This document shows positions 56,070 to 64,000 of a stretch of 64,000 bases of DNA, one piece after another. Both the position numbers and the translations under genes were made by a program. Each line of letters starts with the position of its first letter. The stretch's first letter is position 1. The notes beneath the pieces were generated by a model. It worked only from the letters and a program-made list of their open reading frames with translations. It was not told where the DNA came from and made no database searches. Where the stretch lies: the NCBI RefSeq assembly GCF_016650815.1, contig NZ_JAEKEZ010000034.1, forward strand, positions 124,001 through 188,000. The letters are read 5' to 3'. Origin of the DNA: Pseudomonas sp. TH31. GTDB lineage: Bacteria; Pseudomonadota; Gammaproteobacteria; Pseudomonadales; Pseudomonadaceae.

Positions 56070-57089
56070 ATGGGGGAGGGTAACGAAGTCGGTGCCATGG
56101 CCACGCTCAATGCATTCAGTCGCTGCGTGCTGCACCTCGGTCGTCTGGCCCAGGAGCGCGACGCCTCTCAGTTTATCGAGGACGGTTTGCAGGCATTCAG
56201 CGAACTGGTGCCATTCGCGTCCGCCTGGTGGGGCGAAATGTCGGCGTCAGAGGCCGATGCACCGCCGAAAAGCTGGATGCACGGGCGCATCAATCTGCCG
56301 CAATCGTTTGCCGTGGAATGGCACCAGGGCGCGGGCAGCGACGGTTTTTCCCATAACACATTGAGTCAGCCCGGTGAGGTTGTGCGCGAAAGCGGGTTCG
56401 ACGATCTGGACGAGGTGGTGAGCGCGTTTGCGCGGCGCCACGATCTTTTCCACGCGATGTGCATTACCTTCGAATTGCCCGAAAGCGGCTTGATGTTCTT
56501 CGTTTGCCTCTACCGTGGCATCGATGCGCCGGGGTTTGGCGACGCTGAGGCCGATTTGTTTTCGGCGTTCTGTGATCATCTGTTGCAGCTCTGGCGATTT
56601 CAGGTGCAGGAGATGATCCGCTTCGACACGGGCAGTGGCGCGACCGACTTCGGGATCGCCCGTATGGACGGCAGCCTGCTGTACGTGGGGGCCAGTCTAT
56701 GCGCGGTCATTCAGCGCGAGTTGCCGGGCTGGAGCGGTTCAATGCTGCCCTTTGAGGTGACGGCGCAACTGCCGAAAGCGCCATGCGTGATTCGCCTCGG
56801 TCGCTGTGCGCTGACCCTGAGCCCGAACGCCGAACATGTGATTCTGTCCCTCGAAGCCCAGTCGCGTGGTGCGGTGCTGGCGCCGCGGGAGCGCACGGCT
56901 GCGCTGCTGTTCGCCGCTGGCCATTCCTACAAGGAGATCGCCAAAACCCTCGGGCTCAGCCCGGCCACCGTGCGCACTTATCTGCGCAACTGCTACTTGC
57001 AGCTCGGCGTAAAGAGCAAGGTGGAATTGGGTTCTGTACTGCGTTCGCCGACGTCGTTTTCCCACGATACCCGGCGTATTTCCCACTAA
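56070..57089 (+). CDS. LuxR family transcriptional regulator
   Basis: This 339-residue protein has a C-terminal LuxR HTH, with LAPRERTAALLFAAGHSYKE, IAKTLGLSPATVRTYLRNCY and LQLGVKSKVEL at residues about 271-321. The N-terminal 250 residues (LHLGRLAQERDASQFIEDGL) show no autoinducer or receiver motifs that I recognise and may be a PAS- or GAF-like sensor. It starts 32 bases after the TetR gene. It lies 131 bases upstream of an amidohydrolase-permease pair, which it may control. Confidence 0.85.
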   Translation: MGEGNEVGAMATLNAFSRCVLHLGRLAQERDASQFIEDGLQAFSELVPFASAWWGEMSASEADAPPKSWMHGRINLPQSFAVEWHQGAGSDGFSHNTLSQPGEVVRESGFDDLDEVVSAFARRHDLFHAMCITFELPESGLMFFVCLYRGIDAPGFGDAEADLFSAFCDHLLQLWRFQVQEMIRFDTGSGATDFGIARMDGSLLYVGASLCAVIQRELPGWSGSMLPFEVTAQLPKAPCVIRLGRCALTLSPNAEHVILSLEAQSRGAVLAPRERTAALLFAAGHSYKEIAKTLGLSPATVRTYLRNCYLQLGVKSKVELGSVLRSPTSFSHDTRRISH

Positions 57090-57220
57090 TTTCCTGACCC
57101 CTCCTCATTTGCGGAGGTCCGAATTTCGACGGCGCTCTATAGGCTAGGCCCTGCCTGCCACGGGCGTGCACAGCCGGCGGTTCGGGCACTTCAAAAACTA
57201 TAAGAACAGAGGTGGGTCAG

Positions 57221-59086
57221 TTGAAATTTTCCAGGTTATTTATCGCGATTGCCGCGACGACGGTATGTGCGGGTATGGGGTTGGTGGGGTGCCAGACGCA
57301 GGGTTCGACCGGCGCCGACATGGTCATGCGCAACGGTTATGTCTACACCGTCGATGGCAGGAATTCGGTGCAACAGGCGATTGCCGTGACGGGCGGCAAG
57401 ATCGTTTATGTCGGCAGCGATGAAGGCGTTGCCTCGTACATCGGCAAGCAGACCCAACTGGTCGACCTGGCCGGGCGCATGCTGATGCCGGGCTTCATTG
57501 ACGCGCACATGCACCCGGGGGACGGCGGCCGCGCCATGACCTTGTGCGACCTTAACTACCAGACCATGACCCGCAAGGTGTTCCAGGAAACCGTTCAGGC
57601 TTGTCTCGATGCCGAGAAGGACAAGGGGCCCGATGTGTGGCTTGAAGTCGGCAGTTGGGACCGCATGGGCATGGAAGGCCTCGATGGCGATCCGGACAAA
57701 TCAACGCTCGACGCGCTCAAGACCCAACGGCCGATTCAGGTGCGCTCCACCGATTTTCATACGGTGCTGGTCAACTCCCGCGGCCTGGAAGTCGCCGGCA
57801 TCAACAAGCACACGCCCAACCCGGGTGATGGCAAATACGCCCGCGACAGTGCCGGCAACCCAACCGGTATCTGCGAAGACGGCGCTGCCGAGAGCATGGC
57901 CGCCGTGGTGCCGCCGGCCACCGATGCACAGAAGCTGATCCAGATTCGCGCGGCACTTGATGCGATGCGCCAGCAGGGCATCACCAGTTTCTTCGACGCC
58001 TTGTCGGGGCCGGAGAATGGCAAAGCCTTCACCCGCCTGCAGCAGTCCGGCGAACTGACGGCTCGGGCGTTGCTGGCGATCAAACTGGACCCGTCCGCGG
58101 CGGCGGCAGATCCGGCGAAAACCATCGTCGAGGCCAAGGCATTGGCCGATCTCTACGATCAGGGCGAAGCCAAAGTCGCGCCGGGCGTGAGCATGCGCCA
58201 CGTCAAATTGTTCATGGATGGGATCATCAACGCGCCGGCAGACACGGGCGCGATGTTGACGCCTTACCTGCACAATGCGGGCACCGCCAAGGTGCCGAAG
58301 TGGGGGCCGGGCAAGAATGTCGGCGAGCTGTACTTCCCGCCGCCAGTGCTCGATGCGCTGTTGCTGAAGGCTGTTCAGGCCGGCTTCGACCCGCACCTTC
58401 ATGCCACTGGCGACCGCGCGGTGCGTGACTCGTTGAACGGCATCGAGTACGTGCGCCAACAACTGCCGGGCAATGCTTTCCGTCCAGCCATCGCCCACGC
58501 CGAGTCGGTGGACCCTGGCGACTATGCGCGCTTCAAGGCGCTCGACGTGACGGCCACCATGTCCTTCCAGTGGGCCCAACAGGCGCCGTCCACCGTCGAT
58601 GGCACCAGTGAACACCTGGGTGCCGAGCGTTTTTCCCGTATGGAACCGTCCGGTAGCATCGCCCGTGCCGGCGGCCGCATAGCGTATGGCAGCGACTGGC
58701 CGGTTGATCCGCTCGACGAATTCCTTGCGCTGAAAGTCGGCGTCACCCGCTCCGGTGATCCGCTGAACCCGCACAGCTACGGCGCCGAGTACGCGGGCCG
58801 GCTGAATGCCGATCCGGCGCTGTCACGCGCGCAAGTTCTGCGCAGTATCACCCTCAATGCCGCCGAGCAATTGAAGCTGGACGCGGTGGTCGGCTCGGTC
58901 GAAGTCGGCAAGTTCGCGGACCTGATCGTGCTCGACAAGAACTTCATGCAGGTGCCCGAGGCTGAACTGGCGCGCAATAACGTGGTGCTGACGATGGTCG
59001 GCGGCAAAGTCGTGTGGGCCAAGGCTCCGTTCGTTGGCCTGGATCGGCAATCGGTTGCCGTCGCCGTTTTGAACGCTGAACAATAA
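57221..59086 (+). CDS. YtcJ-type amidohydrolase with lipoprotein signal
   Basis: This 621-residue metal-dependent hydrolase has the metal motif PGFIDAHMHPGDGG, VKLFMDGIINAPADTG, DPHLHATGDRAVRDSLNG and YGSDWPVDPLDEF, all typical of the amidohydrolase 3 group. The first 25 residues form a lipoprotein signal ending in GLVGC, so the enzyme should be anchored outside the cytoplasm. The start is read as TTG 57221, with GAGG nine bases before it. A GTG at 57212 overlaps that site. The substrate is unknown. The next gene (20-base gap) is a nucleobase-type permease. Confidence 0.87.
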   Translation: MKFSRLFIAIAATTVCAGMGLVGCQTQGSTGADMVMRNGYVYTVDGRNSVQQAIAVTGGKIVYVGSDEGVASYIGKQTQLVDLAGRMLMPGFIDAHMHPGDGGRAMTLCDLNYQTMTRKVFQETVQACLDAEKDKGPDVWLEVGSWDRMGMEGLDGDPDKSTLDALKTQRPIQVRSTDFHTVLVNSRGLEVAGINKHTPNPGDGKYARDSAGNPTGICEDGAAESMAAVVPPATDAQKLIQIRAALDAMRQQGITSFFDALSGPENGKAFTRLQQSGELTARALLAIKLDPSAAAADPAKTIVEAKALADLYDQGEAKVAPGVSMRHVKLFMDGIINAPADTGAMLTPYLHNAGTAKVPKWGPGKNVGELYFPPPVLDALLLKAVQAGFDPHLHATGDRAVRDSLNGIEYVRQQLPGNAFRPAIAHAESVDPGDYARFKALDVTATMSFQWAQQAPSTVDGTSEHLGAERFSRMEPSGSIARAGGRIAYGSDWPVDPLDEFLALKVGVTRSGDPLNPHSYGAEYAGRLNADPALSRAQVLRSITLNAAEQLKLDAVVGSVEVGKFADLIVLDKNFMQVPEAELARNNVVLTMVGGKVVWAKAPFVGLDRQSVAVAVLNAEQ

Positions 59087-59106
59087 AAATAAAAGAGCAC
59101 ACAGTC

Positions 59107-60504
59107 ATGACCCAACAACGAAGTCCCCTGATCGAGACACGTTCGATCGATTACATTCCCGAGGCCGAGCGCCACGGCAGCCTCTACAGCCAGTTCACGT
59201 TGTGGCTCGGCGCCAACCTGCAAATCACCGCCATCGTCACCGGCGCGCTGGCGGTGGTACTGGGCGGTGACGTGTTCTGGTCACTGATTGGCTTGCTGAT
59301 CGGCCAGTTGCTTGGCGGCACCGTCGTCGCCCTGCATGCCGCGCAGGGGCCGAGGCTTGGGCTGCCGCAGATGATCTCCAGTCGGGTGCAGTTCGGCGTC
59401 TACGGCGCGGCGATCCCGATCGTGCTGGTGTGCCTGATGTACCTCGGTTTCAGCGCCACCGGCGCGGTGTTGTCGGGGCAGGCGATTGCGCAGTTGATCA
59501 GCGTCAGCGACAGCACCGGTATCCTGATTTTCGCCGCGTGCATCGCGTTTCTGACGATCTTCGGTTACCGGGTTATTCATGTGGTCGGCAGGGTGGCCAG
59601 CGTGCTGGGCATCATCGCCTTCGCCTACCTGTTTACCCGGCTGATAACCCTCAACGACATCGGCCTGTTGCTGGAAAACCGTCACTTTGGCTGGAGTACT
59701 TTTCTGCTGGCGGTGTCGCTGTCGGCGTCCTGGCAGATCGCGTTTGGCCCTTATGTGGCCGACTACTCGCGTTATCTGCCGAGCAAGACCTCGTCGTGGA
59801 AAACGTTCGCCGCTGTCGGGCTGGGCACCGTGCTTGGCGCTCAAGCGTCCATGGTGCTGGGGGTGTTCGCTGCCGCGTTGGCGGGGGCGAACTTCCGTGG
59901 TCACGAGGTGGCGACCATCGTCGGGTTGGGCAGCACCGGCGTGATGGCTTCGCTGCTGTACTTGAGCGTGGTGTTCGGCAAGGTCACGGTGTCGACGCTC
60001 AACGCCTATGGCAGCTTCATGTGCGTGGCCACGATTATCAGCGGCTTTCGCAGTCGTCTGGAAATCACCGCCAAACAACGCATGGTATTTGTGCTGCTGA
60101 TCGTCGCCGCGTCGACCACGCTCGCTTTGTTGGGGCAGTACTCGTTTTTGAACACGTTCAAATACTTCATCCTGTTTCTGCTGACGTTCTTCACGCCGTG
60201 GAGCGCGATCAACCTGGTGGATTACTACTTCATCAACAAAGAGCGTTATGACATCCCGGCATTGTCCGACCCGGCGGGGCGTTATGGTCGCTGGAACGGG
60301 CGCGGGATCAGCGTGTACGTTATTGGAGTGTTGATCCAGTTGCCCTTTGTCGACACGCACTTCTACTCAGGGCCGATGGTTGCGCAGCTGGGTGGTGTGG
60401 ATATTTCCTGGATCGTGGGGTTGGTGGTGCCGGGGGTTCTTTATTACTGGCTGGCCAGGACGTCGGCGTTGGCGGTGGGTTTGGAGCAGCAATCGAAGGC
60501 GTGA
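59107..60504 (+). CDS. NCS1 family purine/cytosine-type permease
   Basis: This 465-residue inner-membrane transporter with about 12 helices starts MTQQRSPLIETRSIDYIPEA and has the family motifs ERHGSLYSQFTLWLGANLQI, FGPYVADYSRYLPS and FTPWSAINLVDYYFINK. NCS1 carriers import nucleobases, allantoin, hydantoins or related compounds with a cation. Co-transcription with the amidohydrolase suggests that one takes up what the other makes, or both act on one nitrogen compound. Confidence 0.92.
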   Translation: MTQQRSPLIETRSIDYIPEAERHGSLYSQFTLWLGANLQITAIVTGALAVVLGGDVFWSLIGLLIGQLLGGTVVALHAAQGPRLGLPQMISSRVQFGVYGAAIPIVLVCLMYLGFSATGAVLSGQAIAQLISVSDSTGILIFAACIAFLTIFGYRVIHVVGRVASVLGIIAFAYLFTRLITLNDIGLLLENRHFGWSTFLLAVSLSASWQIAFGPYVADYSRYLPSKTSSWKTFAAVGLGTVLGAQASMVLGVFAAALAGANFRGHEVATIVGLGSTGVMASLLYLSVVFGKVTVSTLNAYGSFMCVATIISGFRSRLEITAKQRMVFVLLIVAASTTLALLGQYSFLNTFKYFILFLLTFFTPWSAINLVDYYFINKERYDIPALSDPAGRYGRWNGRGISVYVIGVLIQLPFVDTHFYSGPMVAQLGGVDISWIVGLVVPGVLYYWLARTSALAVGLEQQSKA

Positions 60505-60556
60505 AGGACGCGAAATCGTATTGAGCGCTTACACTCCCTGCCGAGTGTTCGCTTTT

Positions 60557-60624
60557 CGTAGGAGCCAGGCTTGCCGGCGAAAGCGTTCTTGAGGACGCCT
60601 TCGCCGGCAAGCCTGGCTCCTGCG
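60557..60624. repeat. REP doublet (REPIN-like), family B variant
   Basis: Arms at 60557-60581 and 60600-60624, built on GTAGGAGCCAGGCTTGCCGG, are inverted with one mismatch about an 18-base centre. It lies between the permease and the acetyltransferase gene. Confidence 0.88.
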
Positions 60625-60664
60625 AGTCCGATGCTTTCATCCAATCTGTACGGAGACAGTCACC

Positions 60665-61122
60665 ATGGCCATTCACGCCCAACGCGCCGACGCCAGCCAC
60701 CTCGACCCCGTCGCGCAGTTGTTCGACGCCTACCGAGGTTTCTACGGCCAGCCTTCAAACCTGCCGCAATCCGGGACTTTATCGCCGAGCGCCTCGCCAG
60801 GGATGAATCCGCAATCTTCCTGGCGCTGGACGCCGACGGCGAAGCGCTGGGTTTCGTGCAGTTGTACCCGACATTTTCGTCCATCGACGCCCACCGCGCA
60901 TGGTTACTCAGTGACCTGTTCACCACACCGGCCGCACGGGGCCGCGGGGTAGGGACGTTGCTGATGAATACCGCCCGCAGCTTTGCACTGTCGACGGGGG
61001 CGAAGGGTTTGTTATTGGAAACAGCGACCGACAATTACGGCGCGCAACGTTTGTATGAGTCGCTGGGTTATGTGCGGGATGAGGGTTACTACACCTACTT
61101 GCTCGATTTGAAGCAGGGGTGA
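60665..61122 (+). CDS. GNAT family N-acetyltransferase (one-base frame break)
   Basis: The first part reads MAIHAQRADASHLDPVAQLF to YGQPSNL. The frame then breaks, and the other frame continues AIRDFIAERLARDESAIFLA, the acetyl-CoA region LFTTPAARGRGVGTLLMNTA, and the end LYESLGYVRDEGYYTYLLDL. One extra G at 60763 gives SNLAAIRDFIAERL and a protein of about 152 residues. The substrate is unknown. As with the other breaks in this window, sequence error is the likely cause. Confidence 0.82.
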
Positions 61123-61127
61123 GCGCG

Positions 61128-61439
61128 TCAGCTCAACAGCCGCTCGATCTGCGCCAGCTCCCAGGTACTCAGTAAACTCACCGGGTCCGTGCCAAAGCGC
61201 CAGGCTTCAAGCGTTCCTTCTCGACCGTCCGGGCTTAGGCAGTATTGGCAGTGGTACAAGCGCTTGCCGTCGAAGTCGAGGATCAGGCGCCAGCCTTCGA
61301 TTTCGACCTGTACCTGGCCGGGCTCGCTGTTTTCCAGGCCACGCCGTAACGGACGGACCTCCAGGGCGGCGTCTCGCAGGATTTGGCAGACTTCGCGGGC
61401 GGTGAGGTCGGGCATCGGGGTCAGGCTCTGCAGATTCAT
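61128..61439 (-). CDS. Conserved hypothetical protein
   Basis: This 103-residue protein starts MNLQSLTPMPDLTAREVCQI. It contains two cysteines in YHCQYCLSPDGREGTLEAWR and ends LLSTWELAQIERLLS. It has no signal or membrane segment. It resembles short Pseudomonas proteins of unknown function, and I cannot name the family with certainty. The frame is open upstream to 61568, but that part runs over an antitoxin remnant on the other strand. It is convergent with the acetyltransferase gene, five bases apart. Confidence 0.7.
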   Translation of the reverse strand: MNLQSLTPMPDLTAREVCQILRDAALEVRPLRRGLENSEPGQVQVEIEGWRLILDFDGKRLYHCQYCLSPDGREGTLEAWRFGTDPVSLLSTWELAQIERLLS

Positions 61440-61500
61440 TATCGGGATCACTTTCGCAGCAGTGTAGCGAGAGAGGCAAGCTACCTCGCTACCGGATTGC

Positions 61501-61677
61501 GTGACGACTGTTTCAACGTTCGACACCAGAGGGCAGGCCGCCAGCCATGACTGTGGGTTCCCTGCCAAGCTGCAAGCTTCGCTGGATGATCCACACCCGA
61601 ATGTTCCACATGATCAGGTGATGGCGCAGATGCGAGTCCTTATCGAATCAAAGCGTAATAAGCGCGATGCGGGTTGA
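61501..61677 (+). pseudogene. Type II antitoxin remnant (C-terminal part)
   Basis: A 58-codon plus-strand frame from GTG 61501 ends HDCGFPAKLQASLDDPHPNV followed by PHDQVMAQMRVLIESKRNKR and DAG. This resembles the C-terminal, toxin-binding tail of RelB/StbD-like antitoxins (usually HDRWFRAKVQASLDDPRP with IPHDEVMAEM). The N-terminal DNA-binding part is absent, with a stop just upstream, and no toxin gene follows. It is probably a decayed gene. Confidence 0.5.
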
Positions 61678-61812
61678 GTGGCAACCGAGTCCGTCACCGC
61701 CAGGCCGCTTCCCAATCACTGGCCCCGCACGCCCCAATTCCGTAACATCCGCAACCCTCTTTCCCCCGCAACTCCCGCGGCCCATTTCACCGGCCCGCCA
61801 TTCAGGTACGTC

Positions 61813-63258
61813 ATGAAATCTCAACGTCTACGCGCCGATGCCCTGGCCGGGCTCACTACATCCTTTGCCTTGCTGCCCGAATGCATCGCTTTCGCCCTGG
61901 TGGCTCATCTCAATCCGCTGATGGGCCTGTATGGCGCGTTTATCATTTGCACGTTGACCGCGCTGTTCGGCGGGCGGCCGGGGATGGTGTCCGGGGCGGC
62001 CGGGTCGATGGCGGTGGTGATCGTTGCGCTGGTGGTGCAGCACGGCGTGCAGTACTTGCTGGCCACCGTGTTGTTGGGTGGGTTGATCATGATGGCGTTC
62101 GGGTTGCTGCGGCTGGGCAAACTGGTACGGATGGTGCCGCACCCGGTGATGCTCGGCTTCGTCAACGGCCTGGCGATCATCATTGCGCTGGCGCAGTTGG
62201 AGCACTTCAAGAGCGGCGACACCTGGCTCAGTGGCATGCCGCTTTACGTGATGAGCGGGTTGGTGGTGCTGACGATGGCCATCGTTTACCTGCTGCCGCG
62301 CATGACCCGCGCGGTGCCGCCGGCACTGGTGGCGATTCTCGGCGTCGGGTTGGCGGTGTATGTGCTCGGCTTGCCAACGCGTACCCTCGGCGACATGGCG
62401 CACATTGCCGGCGGCTTGCCGGGCTTCGCGCTGCCGGACATTCCCTGGAACCTTGAAACCCTGCGCATCGTCGCGCCTTACGCGATTTTGATGGCGCTGG
62501 TCGGCCTGCTTGAAACCCTGCTGACGCTGAACCTCACCGACGAAATCACCGAGAGCCGGGGCTACCCTGATCGCGAGTGCGTGGCGCTGGGCGCGGCGAA
62601 TATGGTCTCGGGTGTGTTCGGCGGCATGGGTGGCTGCGCGATGATCGGCCAGACCGTCATCAACCTTGGTTCCGGTGGCCGTGGCCGACTTTCCGGCGTG
62701 GTCGCCGGGGTGATGATTCTGCTGTTCGTGTTGTTTCTGTCGCCGCTGATCGAGCGTATTCCTTTGGCGGCGCTGGTCGGCGTGATGTTCGTGGTTTCGC
62801 AGCAAACCTTCGCCTGGGCCTCGCTGCGGGTGCTCAACAAAGTGCCGCTCAACGATGTGCTGGTGATCATCGCCGTGACCACCATCACCGTGTTCACCGA
62901 CCTGGCCACCGCCGTGCTCTGCGGGATCATCATCGCCGCGCTCAACTTCGCCTGGCAACAGGCCCGTGAGCTGTACGCCGACACGTATCTGGAAGCCGAC
63001 GGCAGCAAACTCTACCGCCTGCACGGCACGCTGTTTTTCGCCTCAACGGCGCCGTTTTTCAACCAGTTCGATCCGGCCAACGATCCGGCTCAAGTGACCC
63101 TCGATTGCCGTCACCTGAGCTTCGTCGATTATTCGGCCATCGCCGCGCTGAAAACCCTGCGTGAACGCTACGGCAAGGCCGGAAAGCATCTGCGGGTGTT
63201 TCATTTGTCGGAACGCTGCAAGCAGATGCTCAAGCGTGCGGGCGTGGATCACGACTGA
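61813..63258 (+). CDS. SulP family anion transporter
   Basis: This 481-residue transporter has about ten to twelve helices. The SulP core is visible as [20 protein letters not shown] and [18 protein letters not shown]-terminal STAS domain (residues about 395-481, [20 protein letters not shown]) follows. It may move sulfate, bicarbonate or dicarboxylates. A GTG start at 61678 would add 45 residues without family character, so ATG 61813 ([13 protein letters not shown]) is chosen. The 3' end overlaps the convergent lipA end by ten bases. Confidence 0.9.
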   Translation: MKSQRLRADALAGLTTSFALLPECIAFALVAHLNPLMGLYGAFIICTLTALFGGRPGMVSGAAGSMAVVIVALVVQHGVQYLLATVLLGGLIMMAFGLLRLGKLVRMVPHPVMLGFVNGLAIIIALAQLEHFKSGDTWLSGMPLYVMSGLVVLTMAIVYLLPRMTRAVPPALVAILGVGLAVYVLGLPTRTLGDMAHIAGGLPGFALPDIPWNLETLRIVAPYAILMALVGLLETLLTLNLTDEITESRGYPDRECVALGAANMVSGVFGGMGGCAMIGQTVINLGSGGRGRLSGVVAGVMILLFVLFLSPLIERIPLAALVGVMFVVSQQTFAWASLRVLNKVPLNDVLVIIAVTTITVFTDLATAVLCGIIIAALNFAWQQARELYADTYLEADGSKLYRLHGTLFFASTAPFFNQFDPANDPAQVTLDCRHLSFVDYSAIAALKTLRERYGKAGKHLRVFHLSERCKQMLKRAGVDHD

Positions 63259-64000
63259 CGCGTGATGTTCTTCACCCCTTGAACTTGCTCATCGGCATGG
63301 TACGACGAGCGCACCAACGGGCCGGAAGCCACGTTCTTGAAGCCCATCTTGTAACCTTTCTCGGCAAACCAGGCGAACACGTCCGGGTGGACGAAACGCT
63401 GCACCGGCAAGTGGCTGCGGGACGGTTGCAGGTACTGGCCGAGGGTCAGCATGTCGATGTCGTGTTCGCGCATGCGCTTCATGACTTCGATGACTTCTTC
63501 GTCGGTCTCGCCCAGGCCAAGCATCAGGCCGGACTTGGTCGGAATGTGCGGCATCATCTGCTTGAAGCGTTGCAGCAGCGTCAGCGACCACTGGTAATCC
63601 GACCCAGGACGCGCAGCCTTGTACAGGCGCGGCACGGTTTCCAGGTTGTGGTTGAACACATCCGGCGGCTCGGCGGCGGTGATTTCCAGTGCCACGTCCA
63701 TGCGGCCACGGTAGTCCGGGACCAGGGTTTCGAGTTGCACGTTCGGCGACAGCTTGCGGATCTCGCGGATGCAGTCGGCAAAGTGCTGGGCACCGCCGTC
63801 GCGCAGGTCGTCGCGGTCCACCGAGGTGATCACCACGTACTTGAGTTTCAGGTCGGCGATGGCAATCGCCAGGCTTTGCGGCTCGTTGACGTCCAGTGGT
63901 TTCGGACGGCCGTGGCCGACGTCGCAGAACGGGCAGCGACGGGTGCAGATGTCGCCCATGATCATGAACGTCGCGGTGCCGCCGGAGAAACATTCACCCA
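63249..64000 (-). CDS. lipA: Lipoyl synthase (partial, 5' end outside the window)
   Basis: This radical SAM enzyme inserts two sulfurs into octanoyl groups to form lipoate. The visible part begins at [15 protein letters not shown] and carries the radical SAM cluster motif [53 protein letters not shown] and [20 protein letters not shown] follow. The N-terminal auxiliary cluster cysteines lie mostly outside the window. It is convergent with the SulP gene. Confidence 0.96.
   Translation of the reverse strand, partial: GECFSGGTATFMIMGDICTRRCPFCDVGHGRPKPLDVNEPQSLAIAIADLKLKYVVITSVDRDDLRDGGAQHFADCIREIRKLSPNVQLETLVPDYRGRMDVALEITAAEPPDVFNHNLETVPRLYKAARPGSDYQWSLTLLQRFKQMMPHIPTKSGLMLGLGETDEEVIEVMKRMREHDIDMLTLGQYLQPSRSHLPVQRFVHPDVFAWFAEKGYKMGFKNVASGPLVRSSYHADEQVQGVKNITRQS

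Noticed and set aside
61678-61812. GTG start giving a 45-residue N-terminal extension of the SulP transporter
   Set aside because: The extension is proline-rich with no membrane or family features. The ATG at 61813 gives the usual SulP N-terminus.

Overview
The window is a GC-rich chromosomal segment of a Pseudomonas, most likely of the P. fluorescens group. This rests on gene content and order (a 13-gene type nuo operon with fused nuoCD, the monomeric and dimeric isocitrate dehydrogenases side by side, purB-hflD-mnmA, clpSA-infA-bpt-aat-trxB-ftsK-lolA-rarA-crcB-serS-cysG) and on at least eleven intergenic inverted doublets of the REP/REPIN type that is common in this group. No rRNA, tRNA, CRISPR array, intact transposase or prophage was seen.

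Layout. 1-11.8 kb: the minus-strand nuo operon (nuoA to nuoL; nuoM and nuoN lie off the left edge), with a candidate promoter near 12.07-12.10 kb. 12.4-15.1 kb: isocitrate lyase aceA with a long leader and an RccR-like palindrome, then an orphan secretin-like periplasmic protein. 15.2-23.1 kb: an acetyltransferase, roxA (ribosomal protein hydroxylase), purB, hflD, mnmA, a NUDIX hydrolase and monomeric idh, all on the minus strand. 23.6-39.3 kb: icd, cspD, clpS, clpA, infA, bpt, aat, trxB, ftsK, lolA, rarA, crcB, serS, cysG, an arrangement that closely follows E. coli gene order. A 266-bp MITE-like element sits between aat and bpt. 39.4-45.5 kb: a glutathionyl-hydroquinone reductase, a ybiB/trpD2 gene, tusDCB-tusE (tRNA 2-thiolation) and small conserved proteins. 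45.6-52.9 kb is accessory: a hemerythrin, an AA10-type LPMO and GH18 chitinase pair that both lack signal peptides, a NUDIX enzyme, ogt, gamma-glutamyltransferase, a cysteine hydrolase and a TetR regulator. 53-61.8 kb is the most variable part: a truncated LysR gene joined head-on to a truncated nitrilase gene, two DinB-fold proteins divergent from a TetR regulator, a LuxR regulator followed by a lipoprotein amidohydrolase and an NCS1 permease, an acetyltransferase and an antitoxin remnant. 61.8-64 kb: a SulP transporter and the 3' part of lipA.

How the genes work together. The left half carries central metabolism: complex I, the isocitrate branch point (aceA against two isocitrate dehydrogenases), purine synthesis, and the N-degron pathway (bpt and aat add the degron, clpS recognises it, clpA unfolds the target). 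A separate sulfur set (mnmA, tusBCDE, cysG) supplies tRNA thiolation and siroheme.

A general caution. Nine otherwise intact genes (nuoL, nuoF, roxA, idh, ftsK, cysG, the hydroquinone reductase gene, ggt and an acetyltransferase gene) each carry one single-base indel. Eight of the nine are loss of one G or C from a G/C run or doublet. The nitrilase remnant carries two more of the same kind. This looks like systematic sequence error, so those genes are annotated as full-length CDS with the frame break noted.
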